Source: UBA9547 sp044349205
GTDB taxonomy: Bacteria > Bacteroidota > Bacteroidia > Cytophagales > UBA9547
Direction: 5' to 3'
Length of the DNA: 6,628 bases
NCBI GenBank assembly: GCA_044349205.1
Contig: JBIKRJ010000136.1
Coordinates: 1 to 6,628, forward strand
This document shows, one piece after another, positions 1 through 6,619 of this stretch. Under the pieces are notes generated by a model. The model ran no database searches, was not told where the DNA came from, and saw nothing but the letters and a program-made list of their open reading frames with translations. Position 1 is the first letter of the stretch, and the number at the start of each line of letters is the position of its first letter. A program made the translations under genes and the position numbers.

Positions 1-113
1 GGAATCAATCTGTAAAATCCTGCATCGCAGGAATAAGCAATGCGTTCTATCCACTGCGATTTTATTCGGTTCTTCGGAAATATTTTGGCTAGCTCATTCA
101 GGATGGAAGACAT
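1..113 (-). CDS. FAD-linked oxidase (GlcD / D-lactate dehydrogenase type), N-terminal fragment cut by window edge
   Basis: Reading leftward from the ATG at 113-111 gives 37 complete codons with no stop before the window edge. The protein begins MSSILNELAKIFPKN and ends AYSCDAGFYRLIP. The pattern Y-S-x-D-A-x-x-Y-R-L-I-P near residue 26-38 is typical of the segment just before the FAD-binding domain in FAD-linked oxidases such as glycolate oxidase GlcD and D-lactate dehydrogenases, usually followed by a 'P..VV.P' strand lying outside this window. Such enzymes oxidise 2-hydroxy acids with FAD; many Bacteroidota members are long and carry an Fe-S C-terminal half, but that cannot be seen here. An in-frame TAA at 137-135 lies upstream and this is the first ATG after it, so the start is well bounded, though TTG codons in between remain possible. 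No Shine-Dalgarno is evident. Family assignment rests on one short motif; the substrate is unknown. Confidence 0.7.
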   Translation of the reverse strand, partial: MSSILNELAKIFPKNRIKSQWIERIAYSCDAGFYRLI

Positions 114-268
114 ATTCAAATACTTCAAGAAGTTTTACAAGTATAACCTTTTATGCGCTAGGTCAAGATAGGGAATGGTATAATTGGCAAGGGAATATTT
201 TCCAAAAAACATTATTTAACATAATGTAAATTATACAACTAAAATTAAGAAAAAACCACTTAATGGAT
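114..268. other. AT-rich intergenic region between the fusion hydrolase and the FAD oxidase
   Basis: This 155 bp gap follows the stop of the GH3/serine hydrolase gene and precedes the ATG of the FAD oxidase fragment, both on the minus strand. It is visibly richer in A and T than the flanking genes. I found no tRNA, no strong hairpin and no credible small ORF. The half nearest the FAD oxidase holds a promoter candidate. The half nearest the hydrolase stop holds only a weak 6 bp A/T stem (264-259 with 249-244), insufficient to call a terminator. Confidence 0.6.
138..166 (-). promoter_or_regulatory. candidate Bacteroidota-type promoter for the FAD oxidase gene
   Basis: On the minus strand TATACTTG (145-138) matches five of the six fixed positions of the Bacteroidota -7 box TAnnTTTG. 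A TTG (166-164) lies 18 bp upstream, in the range reported for the -33 box. Transcription would begin near position 131, leaving a leader of roughly 20 nt before the ATG at 113. The match is imperfect and AT-rich DNA gives chance hits, so this is only a candidate. Confidence 0.33.
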
Positions 269-3190
269 TTAAAACGACAATTGGAACATGGCATCGTAGG
301 CAACATCGTGAATACGGCTTCGGATATTTTGGTTCAGCAACTTTTTGTTTTCGGCAGTTGGATATGTGCGGTTCGAAAGAAAAATGTAAAGTAAATTTTT
401 ATCAGGATCCATCCACACGCAAGTTCCTGTAAAACCCGAATGTCCAAAGGTTTTGTATGATGCTTTTTCTGATGTGGGACCACCTTTTTCCAACGAAGGT
501 TTGTCCCAGCCCAAACCTCGGCGATTGAAATAATAATGTGCTTTGGTAAATTCTTGAATGGTTTCGCTTTTAAAGAAAGTAATGCCATTGTATTCGCCAC
601 CGTTCAATAACATTTGCATTAGAACGGAAAGGTCATGCACATTTGAAAAGATGCCTGCGTGACCTGCAACACCACCCAACATGGCAGCACCTTGGTCGTG
701 CACGGTTCCTCTAATTTCCTGAAACCTGAAGTAATTGTCGATTTCAGTGGGTGCTACTTGTTGCGAAGGAATTCGTTGTAATGGATTAAATCCGAGGTAT
801 TTCAAACTAAGCGGTTCGTAAAAATATTGTGACAGGAAATCTTGAATGGGTTGTTGCAAAATGCGTTCACAGATGGCGCGCATAATGTAAAAACCGATGT
901 CGCTGTACACGTAGCCGTGGCAATCGTTGTTTTCTTTTATGGGCAGCAAATCCGATTTGATAGTCCATTTCCAAATGGAATCGGGCAAATAAGTGTTGGC
1001 ATAAAATTTGGACGATACCGGGATGGTAAAATCGTAATATTGCTCATTGCAGTATAGATAATCGTTTGGCGTCTTTTGAACCAAGGTGCGTTTCCAGTGA
1101 TCCAAATAGGCTTGCAGCCCCGCCTGATGGCTGAGGACTTCTTGTACAATAAGATGCTCTTTGTTAGTTCCTTTCAATTCGGGCAGGTAATAACCGATGG
1201 TACTATCCAAACAAAGGCGTTTTGTTTCGTACAAGTGCATAATAGCCAAAGTGGTAGCTGCTACTTTGGTTATAGAAGCCAAATCGTATACGGTATTGTC
1301 TTTTACCGAATCGCGCGGATTGTAATTCAACGAACCAAAATTTTTGTTGTACACCACAGTGCCGTTTCTGGCCAGCAAAATTTGGCAGCCTGGCATCGCT
1401 TTATCTTGAATAGCTTTCGTCGCAATGGTGTCAATTTTAGCTAGTTTTTTACTGTTCATGCCCACACTTTCGGGTATGGAATAACGAAACAGATTGACCG
1501 CTTCGGTTTTCACCCCCTCTCCTTCCGAAATACTGCTGCAAGCGGTCACAGGCAATGTACCACTGGCTTGTAATGCGCCGAAAAGTACTTGTGGCGCAAT
1601 TTTTCGTGTTGTTTGATTGTCTTCGTAGCCACAAACCAAGTGGTCTATATTTTCAAAATTGCGTAGTGAGTAAGGATTGCCAAGTACTACCAATACCACT
1701 TTGGTTTTTGTTGCCAAATTCTGGACAAATTGTATGGTATTTTGGCCTATGTTATAGTTTTTACTGCGTTGGTTATTCAGTTCGTGCAAGCTCACCACCA
1801 CGGTTTGGAACACAGCAAGCGAGTCTATCAAGCTATTGTAATCAAAATCGGCCATCGCCTTTTTATCTACCGCATAGTTTTTGAAGTCGGCATATTTGCC
1901 CAGTGTTTTCTGAAAAACATTTTCTTTTTCTAAGCCAATTGCAACTGAAGCCATTTTGAATGATTTGACATTTTTCAGCGGTAGCAAATCTTCTTTATTC
2001 CGCACAATAGTGAATGCTTCTTCATACATTTTTACACGCAGTGCTTGTGCAGTAGAATTGTTTAAATCTTCATACAAACTATCGATTTTAACCTGTTGTT
2101 TTTCAGTAAGTTTAAGCCAATATTTAGACATCAATATTTTCCTTACTCTTTTATCCAATTCTTTTCTGAGGCTTTTCTTTTCTTCTACGGTTTCTTTTAT
2201 CAAAGCCATGGCTTTTGGCACATTTTCTGAAAATAGCAACACATCGTTTCCAGCCTTAAATGCCAAAAGGTCCACTTCGCCCGGTTTATAAAACTTACTC
2301 ACTGCTTTCATGTTCAGGGCGTCGGTAAATACAATTCCTTCAAAATTCAGCTTGTCTTTCAATAGGTCGCTTACGATGTTGTGCGACAAGGTGGCGGCCA
2401 TATTTTCTTGGTCGTCGTAGGCAGGTGTATTGATGTGGGCAATCATAATGCTGCCTATGCTGTCTTTTATCAGTTTTTTGAATGGATAAAGTTCAAGCGA
2501 TTCTATTCGCTTTTTGTCTTGTTTGATAACAGGCAGCGAAAGATGCGAGTCGGTATCGGTATCGCCGTGGCCTGGAAAATGTTTGGCACAAGCCAGCACT
2601 TTATGATCTTGCAAGCCCCGCATGTAGGCGCTTCCTTTGATGGCTACTTTTTCTTTGTCCTCGCCAAAAGAGCGATAACCGATAACGGGATTGTCGGGGT
2701 TGCTGTTGACATCTACCACAGGCGAAAAACTGATGTGAACACCCAGTCTGCGGCATTGATAGGCCATTTGCTTGCCCATTTTGTAAATGAGCGAATTGTC
2801 TTGCAGGGCACCCAGCGTCATTTGTTTGGGAAAACTAATGGTGCTATCCAACCGCATTCCAATTCCCCATTCGGCATCCATACCAATCCAAAGTGGAATG
2901 CTGGCCAAAGACTGGTATCGATTGGTGAGTTTGGCTTGTCTAAGTGGGCCGCCTTGGAAAAAGATAAGCCCTCCCAAATGGCAATGCGTGATGAGGGAAT
3001 CGAGGTGGCGATAATGTTGTTCGTTTTTGTTGGAATAGGCCGCCACCATAAAGAGTTGCCCAATTTTTTGATCCAAACTCATACAATCGAACACGCTGTC
3101 CACCCATTCTTTTTGCGATAGACGGGTTTGTCCGACTGAAAACAGGGAAAAATGAAGGAAAAACAAGGAAAAGAAAAATAGCTTTTTCAC
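269..3190 (-). CDS. Exported fusion of GH3 beta-N-acetylglucosaminidase (NagZ type) and serine beta-lactamase-fold hydrolase
   Basis: This 973-residue protein has a type I signal peptide (MKKLFFFSLFFLHFSLFSVG, cleavage near residue 20) and no lipobox cysteine, so it should act in the periplasm. Residues about 35-360 are a GH3 N-terminal barrel with the NagZ motif KHFPGHGDTDTDSH at 203-216 (predicted acid/base dyad D214/H216) and the nucleophile D290 in FTDALNM. Residues about 385-560 form a GH3 C-terminal domain. Residues about 575-970 are a class C beta-lactamase-like (S12) domain with S639-I-T-K642, Y762-S-D764 and H917-S-G919, so both active sites look intact. NagZ enzymes release GlcNAc from muropeptides; in Bacillus subtilis NagZ is encoded beside AmiE, recalled as an S12-type muramoyl-alanine amidase, so a combined glycosidase/amidase is plausible. 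An esterase or D-peptidase activity for the second domain is not excluded. The start codon is GTG; no ATG or stop lies between it and the upstream gene's stop. The gene probably shares a transcript with its upstream neighbour. Confidence 0.93.
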   Translation of the reverse strand: MKKLFFFSLFFLHFSLFSVGQTRLSQKEWVDSVFDCMSLDQKIGQLFMVAAYSNKNEQHYRHLDSLITHCHLGGLIFFQGGPLRQAKLTNRYQSLASIPLWIGMDAEWGIGMRLDSTISFPKQMTLGALQDNSLIYKMGKQMAYQCRRLGVHISFSPVVDVNSNPDNPVIGYRSFGEDKEKVAIKGSAYMRGLQDHKVLACAKHFPGHGDTDTDSHLSLPVIKQDKKRIESLELYPFKKLIKDSIGSIMIAHINTPAYDDQENMAATLSHNIVSDLLKDKLNFEGIVFTDALNMKAVSKFYKPGEVDLLAFKAGNDVLLFSENVPKAMALIKETVEEKKSLRKELDKRVRKILMSKYWLKLTEKQQVKIDSLYEDLNNSTAQALRVKMYEEAFTIVRNKEDLLPLKNVKSFKMASVAIGLEKENVFQKTLGKYADFKNYAVDKKAMADFDYNSLIDSLAVFQTVVVSLHELNNQRSKNYNIGQNTIQFVQNLATKTKVVLVVLGNPYSLRNFENIDHLVCGYEDNQTTRKIAPQVLFGALQASGTLPVTACSSISEGEGVKTEAVNLFRYSIPESVGMNSKKLAKIDTIATKAIQDKAMPGCQILLARNGTVVYNKNFGSLNYNPRDSVKDNTVYDLASITKVAATTLAIMHLYETKRLCLDSTIGYYLPELKGTNKEHLIVQEVLSHQAGLQAYLDHWKRTLVQKTPNDYLYCNEQYYDFTIPVSSKFYANTYLPDSIWKWTIKSDLLPIKENNDCHGYVYSDIGFYIMRAICERILQQPIQDFLSQYFYEPLSLKYLGFNPLQRIPSQQVAPTEIDNYFRFQEIRGTVHDQGAAMLGGVAGHAGIFSNVHDLSVLMQMLLNGGEYNGITFFKSETIQEFTKAHYYFNRRGLGWDKPSLEKGGPTSEKASYKTFGHSGFTGTCVWMDPDKNLLYIFLSNRTYPTAENKKLLNQNIRSRIHDVAYDAMFQLSF

Positions 3191-3232
3191 AAATAAGTTG
3201 ATGAAAGTCGTGTTTTTTTTGTCAAAAGGGAC

Positions 3233-4330
3233 TTATTTCAAGTTTTTTAAGATGTCGGTGACAATGATTTTCTCCAAAATGGCTTTGTCTTTGACATCGA
3301 ATACTTTTGACTTATACAATCCTTTTATTTTTTTATAATTGTCTTTTTCACGCAAACTCACCGACTCTTTGTTTGTAAGCATCATCCAATGTTCTTCTTT
3401 GGCATAGGTTTTGTGAAAGACATTGATTTTCAGTTCGTTTTTCAAATAATTATCCCTTAGTTCCTCGCTTTCAAAGTCTCTAATTCCCCCAATTTTGTCG
3501 TAGATAGTTTGCGAAACCACAAAACGGTTGATGTTGTATTTACCACCTTCGTCCATGTGAAAAACAGATGGATTTATATTGATGTAATAGGATAAAATAG
3601 CTTCTGGTTGAATGTATTCCGATTTGTATTCGCGTGTTCTCACCATCACATATTGTTCTTTTTGAAATGGAGCATGCACCGCATCGATGGCTTTTTGGTC
3701 TTTTTGGGCCACCGCGGCATTCAGTCGGTTTTGGGCATTTTCGTCCCACGCGGTACTGCCCAGTTTTATTTCTTGAATGTTTGGAATGTGTAAGGTTACA
3801 TCGGGAAAAACGGCTTGTATTTTTTTTCCAAGTTCGGTGGCGCGTGCCAGTGCCAACATTTTGTTGTTTTCAACCGTGGTTTTGCCCGAAATAGAAGAGC
3901 CGTCGGGTTTTATGTTGTTGTTGGGTTTGCTGGGGTCAAAACTTGTGGGAATTTGCGAAGCACTGCCTATAATCTCAAGTTCTACCCCCTCTCCTTTTGT
4001 ATTGGCGCCCAAATAAGACCGAATTTTTTCGACCACTTTTTTGAATTCTTCCTGGCCGTCGGCTGTAAAATCGGTCATGTTGTTCTCAAACTGTTTAAAA
4101 GCAGGAATTTCCAGTTTAAGGTCGGTCGTTTTTATCACATTGAACTTTATCACATTGGTACCGCGGCTTATGCGCACTATTTTAGACAGGTCGTCTTTGG
4201 GTTTTTTGCCATCGCGTACTGTTTTCGCTTTCCTGAAATCGGGACAATCGTTGCTGGGCTGAGCTAGGGTGTAGTAGCTACCGATGCAAAAAAGAAGCAA
4301 GTAAATATTCGATAGAAAGCACCTTGTCAT
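3233..4330 (-). CDS. Exported protein of unknown function with divergent OmpA-like domain
   Basis: Starting at the ATG at 4330 gives 365 residues with a signal peptide (hydrophobic core YLLLFCIG at 10-17, likely cleavage after TLA, residue 23). Residues about 85-237 resemble an OmpA C-terminal domain: a helix containing EEFKKVVEKI, a strand VELEIIG ending at 122, then N-x-x-L-A-x-x-R-A at 156-164, matching the OmpA pattern NxxLSxxRA, and a closing strand YVMVRTRE. The usual H-T-D after the strand is replaced by S-A-S (123-125), and about 30 polar residues are inserted before the helix. Residues 240-365 are charged and match nothing I recognise. OmpA-like domains generally bind peptidoglycan; whether this one does is uncertain. 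In-frame codons extend upstream to a TTG at 4393 and an ATG at 4372, but that stretch covers the likely promoter. The stop lies 42 bp before the GH3 fusion gene, suggesting an operon. Confidence 0.8.
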   Translation of the reverse strand: MTRCFLSNIYLLLFCIGSYYTLAQPSNDCPDFRKAKTVRDGKKPKDDLSKIVRISRGTNVIKFNVIKTTDLKLEIPAFKQFENNMTDFTADGQEEFKKVVEKIRSYLGANTKGEGVELEIIGSASQIPTSFDPSKPNNNIKPDGSSISGKTTVENNKMLALARATELGKKIQAVFPDVTLHIPNIQEIKLGSTAWDENAQNRLNAAVAQKDQKAIDAVHAPFQKEQYVMVRTREYKSEYIQPEAILSYYININPSVFHMDEGGKYNINRFVVSQTIYDKIGGIRDFESEELRDNYLKNELKINVFHKTYAKEEHWMMLTNKESVSLREKDNYKKIKGLYKSKVFDVKDKAILEKIIVTDILKNLK

Positions 4331-4357
4331 CGGAAATGGCTGTTCAACATACTTGTA

Positions 4358-4386
4358 CAAATATAAAGGCATATCCTTAAATGAAA
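4358..4386 (-). promoter_or_regulatory. Bacteroidota-type promoter for the OmpA-like / GH3 fusion operon
   Basis: On the minus strand TATATTTG (4365-4358) is an exact match to the Bacteroidota -7 consensus TAnnTTTG. TTTC (4386-4383), one base off the -33 box TTTG, lies 17 bp upstream. Transcription would start near 4352, about 20 nt before the ATG at 4330. This placement argues that the in-frame upstream starts (TTG at 4393, ATG at 4372) are not used, because they would lie upstream of or within the promoter. I infer it serves both leftward genes, since no promoter is evident in the 42 bp between them. Confidence 0.5.
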
Positions 4387-4414
4387 TACTCAAGTTTGAA
4401 ATAGCTTTTCTATC

Positions 4415-4441
4415 TAGCAGAACAAAAACTTAGTACTTTTA
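4415..4441 (+). promoter_or_regulatory. weak promoter candidate for the ABC ATPase / lactonase pair
   Basis: TACTTTTA (4434-4441) matches five of six fixed positions of TAnnTTTG, and TTTG (4415-4418) lies 15 bp upstream, slightly shorter than the usual spacing. The predicted transcript start would be only about 10 nt before the ATG at 4459. The position in the divergent intergenic region is right, but the box and spacing are imperfect. Confidence 0.25.
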
Positions 4442-4458
4442 GGTCTTTTCGAGGCAAA

Positions 4459-5442
4459 ATGTTGCTAAAAGTTGACAATCTATTTTTTGATCGTTCTGGT
4501 GTAAACGTGCTGAAAGACATTTCGTTGGAAGTGCCTTCGGCCAAGATCACTTGTGTGTTGGGTGCCAATGGTTCAGGAAAAAGCACTTTGCTAGGCTTGT
4601 TGGCGGGTATGCTCGAACCAAGTTCTGGAACCATTTATTTGGAAGAAAAACCTGTTTTGGGGCCCGAGCATACCTTAGTCAAAGGGCATCGTCAAATAGC
4701 GTTGGTACGCCAAGATGCAAGACTGACGCCTTTTGCCACAGTGCGCGAAAATCTGAAGCATGTGTTGCGCATGCACGATGAAGGATATCAGGAAGAAAAA
4801 ATAAACGAATTGTGCGAAGTACTTGGTTTGCAAAACTATTTGGAAAGAACCGTGAAATTTCTTTCAGGAGGCGAGCAACAAAGGGTGGCTATTGCATCGG
4901 CTTTGGCTTCCAATCCTTTGTTGTTGCTTATGGACGAGCCATTTAGTCAAACCGACTTGTTTTTGAAACAAGAATTGAAACATTACTTGTTTGATGTAGT
5001 AAACAAATTGGGCACTTCTCTCCTATTTGTCACGCACGACCCCAATGAAGCGCTTTCTATGGCCGACCATATATTGATTTTACACGAGAGTCGTATAATC
5101 GAACAAGGCAATGGCCGCAGTTTGTACTCCCTTCCGCACCAAAAAGCTACCGCCCGGCTCACAGGCTACTGCAACTTTGTATCCTTGAATTTTGATTTTT
5201 TCAAAGGCGCACATATTATTGATAATGAATACCTTATTCGTTCCGAGCAACTCTTTTTTACCAAAGAAAAAGTAGAAAATTCGATTGAAGCAGTAGTGCA
5301 AAAAACCGAGTTTTCGGGATTTTACTTGGGTTTGCATTTGTATATCCCAAGTTTAGGAATCACTCTTTTTGGCACTTTGCCATCTAATCAAGAAAAATAT
5401 GGGAATGACGAAAAAGGCTGGCTTTCATTCTTGAAAAATTGA
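4459..5442 (+). CDS. ABC transporter ATP-binding protein with C-terminal TOBE-like region
   Basis: This 327-residue cytoplasmic ATPase would energise an ABC transporter. All nucleotide-binding motifs are present: Walker A GANGSGKST (35-43), Q-loop Q85, signature LSGGEQQR (135-142), Walker B LLLLMDEP (154-161) and switch H193 in VTHD. The D-loop reads SQTD (163-166) instead of the common SALD or SxLD. After the ATPase core, residues about 230-327 (with G-x-x-NFV, LIRSEQ and EAVVQKTEFSG) resemble the TOBE domain found in PotA/FbpC/CysA-type importer ATPases, which suggests an importer for a polyamine, metal or anion. No permease or binding protein is in the window, so the substrate is unknown. 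GAGG at 4451-4454 lies four bases before the ATG and may be a Shine-Dalgarno sequence. The lactonase gene begins 34 bp downstream with no terminator between, so co-transcription is likely. Confidence 0.9.
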   Translation: MLLKVDNLFFDRSGVNVLKDISLEVPSAKITCVLGANGSGKSTLLGLLAGMLEPSSGTIYLEEKPVLGPEHTLVKGHRQIALVRQDARLTPFATVRENLKHVLRMHDEGYQEEKINELCEVLGLQNYLERTVKFLSGGEQQRVAIASALASNPLLLLMDEPFSQTDLFLKQELKHYLFDVVNKLGTSLLFVTHDPNEALSMADHILILHESRIIEQGNGRSLYSLPHQKATARLTGYCNFVSLNFDFFKGAHIIDNEYLIRSEQLFFTKEKVENSIEAVVQKTEFSGFYLGLHLYIPSLGITLFGTLPSNQEKYGNDEKGWLSFLKN

Positions 5443-5476
5443 CAACATATACACAGCACATTCAAACATTCATTTT

Positions 5477-6619
5477 ATGCAAGGATTTCCCTTTTATTCA
5501 AGCTTACTATTTTGTTTTTGTTTAGTTCAACAACTTGTGGCTCAGTCGCCTGACAAAGCCTATCATTTGTTGGTAGGTACCTATACCGACGAAGGCAGCG
5601 AAGGATTGTATGTGTACAAATTTGACATAAACACGGGCAAGGCAACCTTTGAAAGCGTGGTGACTTTGCCCAACCCTTCCTTTCTTGCCTTAAGCGCCGA
5701 CCAGCAGTATGTGTATGTGGTGGAAGAGGAAAAAGAGAAACCCAAAGTAGATGCTTTTCGATTCGATGCGGCTACTGGCAAACTTACTTTTCTGAACAGC
5801 CAACCTTCTGGAGGGGCGCACCCCTGTTATGTAGCAACCGATAAAAAGGGTCGGAAAGTATATGTAGGCAATTATACGGCAGGCAATTTCAGCGCTTTTT
5901 CCATTTTGCTAAATGGTGCGTTAGATACTGTGCACCAAATGGTTGTGCACCAAGGCAAAGGGGTGAATGCCGAAAGACAAGAGTCGCCCCATGTGCACGC
6001 CACAGCGCTTTCGCCCGATGAAAATTACCTTTTTGTTCCCGATTTGGGTATTGACAAGCTATATGTGTACCCTGTTCAGCACGAAAAAAAGTATCCTATC
6101 GACACCAAAAGCTCAATTTATGCCAAAATAGAAGATGGTGGCGGCCCTCGCCATGTAGCCTTTCATCCCAATGGTCTATATCTGTATTTGGTTCACGAGC
6201 TCACGGCCAAAGTATCGGTATTTGCGCTTGAAAATTTTGGCAAACTAAAGTTCAAACAGACTGTCGAGATGAATTCCCTCGATTTTAAAGGAAAAAGCAG
6301 CGCTGCCGACCTGCACGTTTCGCCCGATGGCAAATTTCTGTACGCTAGCAATCGTGGCGATGCCAACCAAATAGTGGTATACGCCATAGATTCCAAAACC
6401 GGCAAACTGAATGTACGGTCTAGGCACTCTACTTTGGGAAAAACTCCCCGCAATTTTGTGATTGAACCTTCGGGAAAATATTTGTTGGTCGCAAACCAAG
6501 GTAGCAACAAAATTGTGGTGTTTGAACGCAACAGTAAAACCGGATTTTTACAACCTACTGGCCATGTTATAGAAGTGGGCAAGCCTGTGTGTTTGGTTTT
6601 AGCCAATCTAAAAAATTAG
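5477..6619 (+). CDS. Exported lactonase-family beta-propeller protein (6-phosphogluconolactonase YbhE/Pgl type)
   Basis: This 380-residue protein belongs to the seven-bladed-propeller lactonase family, whose best-known member, E. coli Pgl (YbhE), hydrolyses 6-phosphogluconolactone. Characteristic stretches are LLVGTYT (31-37) with EGLYVY, HPCYVATD and VGNYTAGN (115-137), PHVHATALSPD (171-181), GGGPRHVAFHPNG (221-233), HE (240-241) and repeated SPDGKFLYASN-like blade strands (282-292, 331-340). It is about 50 residues longer than E. coli Pgl. Part of the extra length is an N-terminal signal peptide (hydrophobic core SLLFCFCLVQQLV, cleavage near VAQ at 21-23), so the mature protein should be periplasmic. 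That makes a role in the cytoplasmic pentose phosphate pathway unlikely; it may act on another sugar lactone or only keep the fold. No Shine-Dalgarno precedes the ATG. The stop is nine bases from the window end, so no downstream context is visible. Confidence 0.9.
   Translation: MQGFPFYSSLLFCFCLVQQLVAQSPDKAYHLLVGTYTDEGSEGLYVYKFDINTGKATFESVVTLPNPSFLALSADQQYVYVVEEEKEKPKVDAFRFDAATGKLTFLNSQPSGGAHPCYVATDKKGRKVYVGNYTAGNFSAFSILLNGALDTVHQMVVHQGKGVNAERQESPHVHATALSPDENYLFVPDLGIDKLYVYPVQHEKKYPIDTKSSIYAKIEDGGGPRHVAFHPNGLYLYLVHELTAKVSVFALENFGKLKFKQTVEMNSLDFKGKSSAADLHVSPDGKFLYASNRGDANQIVVYAIDSKTGKLNVRSRHSTLGKTPRNFVIEPSGKYLLVANQGSNKIVVFERNSKTGFLQPTGHVIEVGKPVCLVLANLKN

Noticed and set aside
213..231. Small palindrome-like stretch ACATAATGT within AT-rich DNA
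   Set aside because: Only four matched bases on each side with mismatches beyond; expected by chance in AT-rich sequence.
244..264. Possible terminator after the fusion hydrolase: ATTAAG / CTTAAT stem with a T-rich loop
   Set aside because: The stem is only six base pairs, nearly all A/T, with a nine-base loop and only three T's directly after it, so it is too weak to call.
2381..3121. A 246-codon plus-strand open frame opposite the GH3 module
   Set aside because: It lies wholly inside a well-supported coding gene on the other strand, its product has no recognisable domain, and it has no regulatory signal of its own; it is a shadow of the real gene.
1512..3998. Identical 13-base string ACCCCCTCTCCTT in both the fusion gene (near 1512) and the OmpA-like gene (near 3985)
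   Set aside because: Both copies encode a Gly-Glu-Gly-Val stretch in the coding frame; two copies with unrelated flanks are best explained by coincidence of codon use.
3815..4267. A 150-codon plus-strand open frame opposite the OmpA-like gene
   Set aside because: It is antisense to a gene with a signal peptide and domain pattern; its product is low in recognisable motifs and looks like a mirror of the coding strand.
6283..6350. Repeated 'cgcccgatgg'-like strings in the lactonase gene (also near 6012)
   Set aside because: They encode the recurrent Ser-Pro-Asp turn of propeller blades, so they are protein repeats and not a DNA element.
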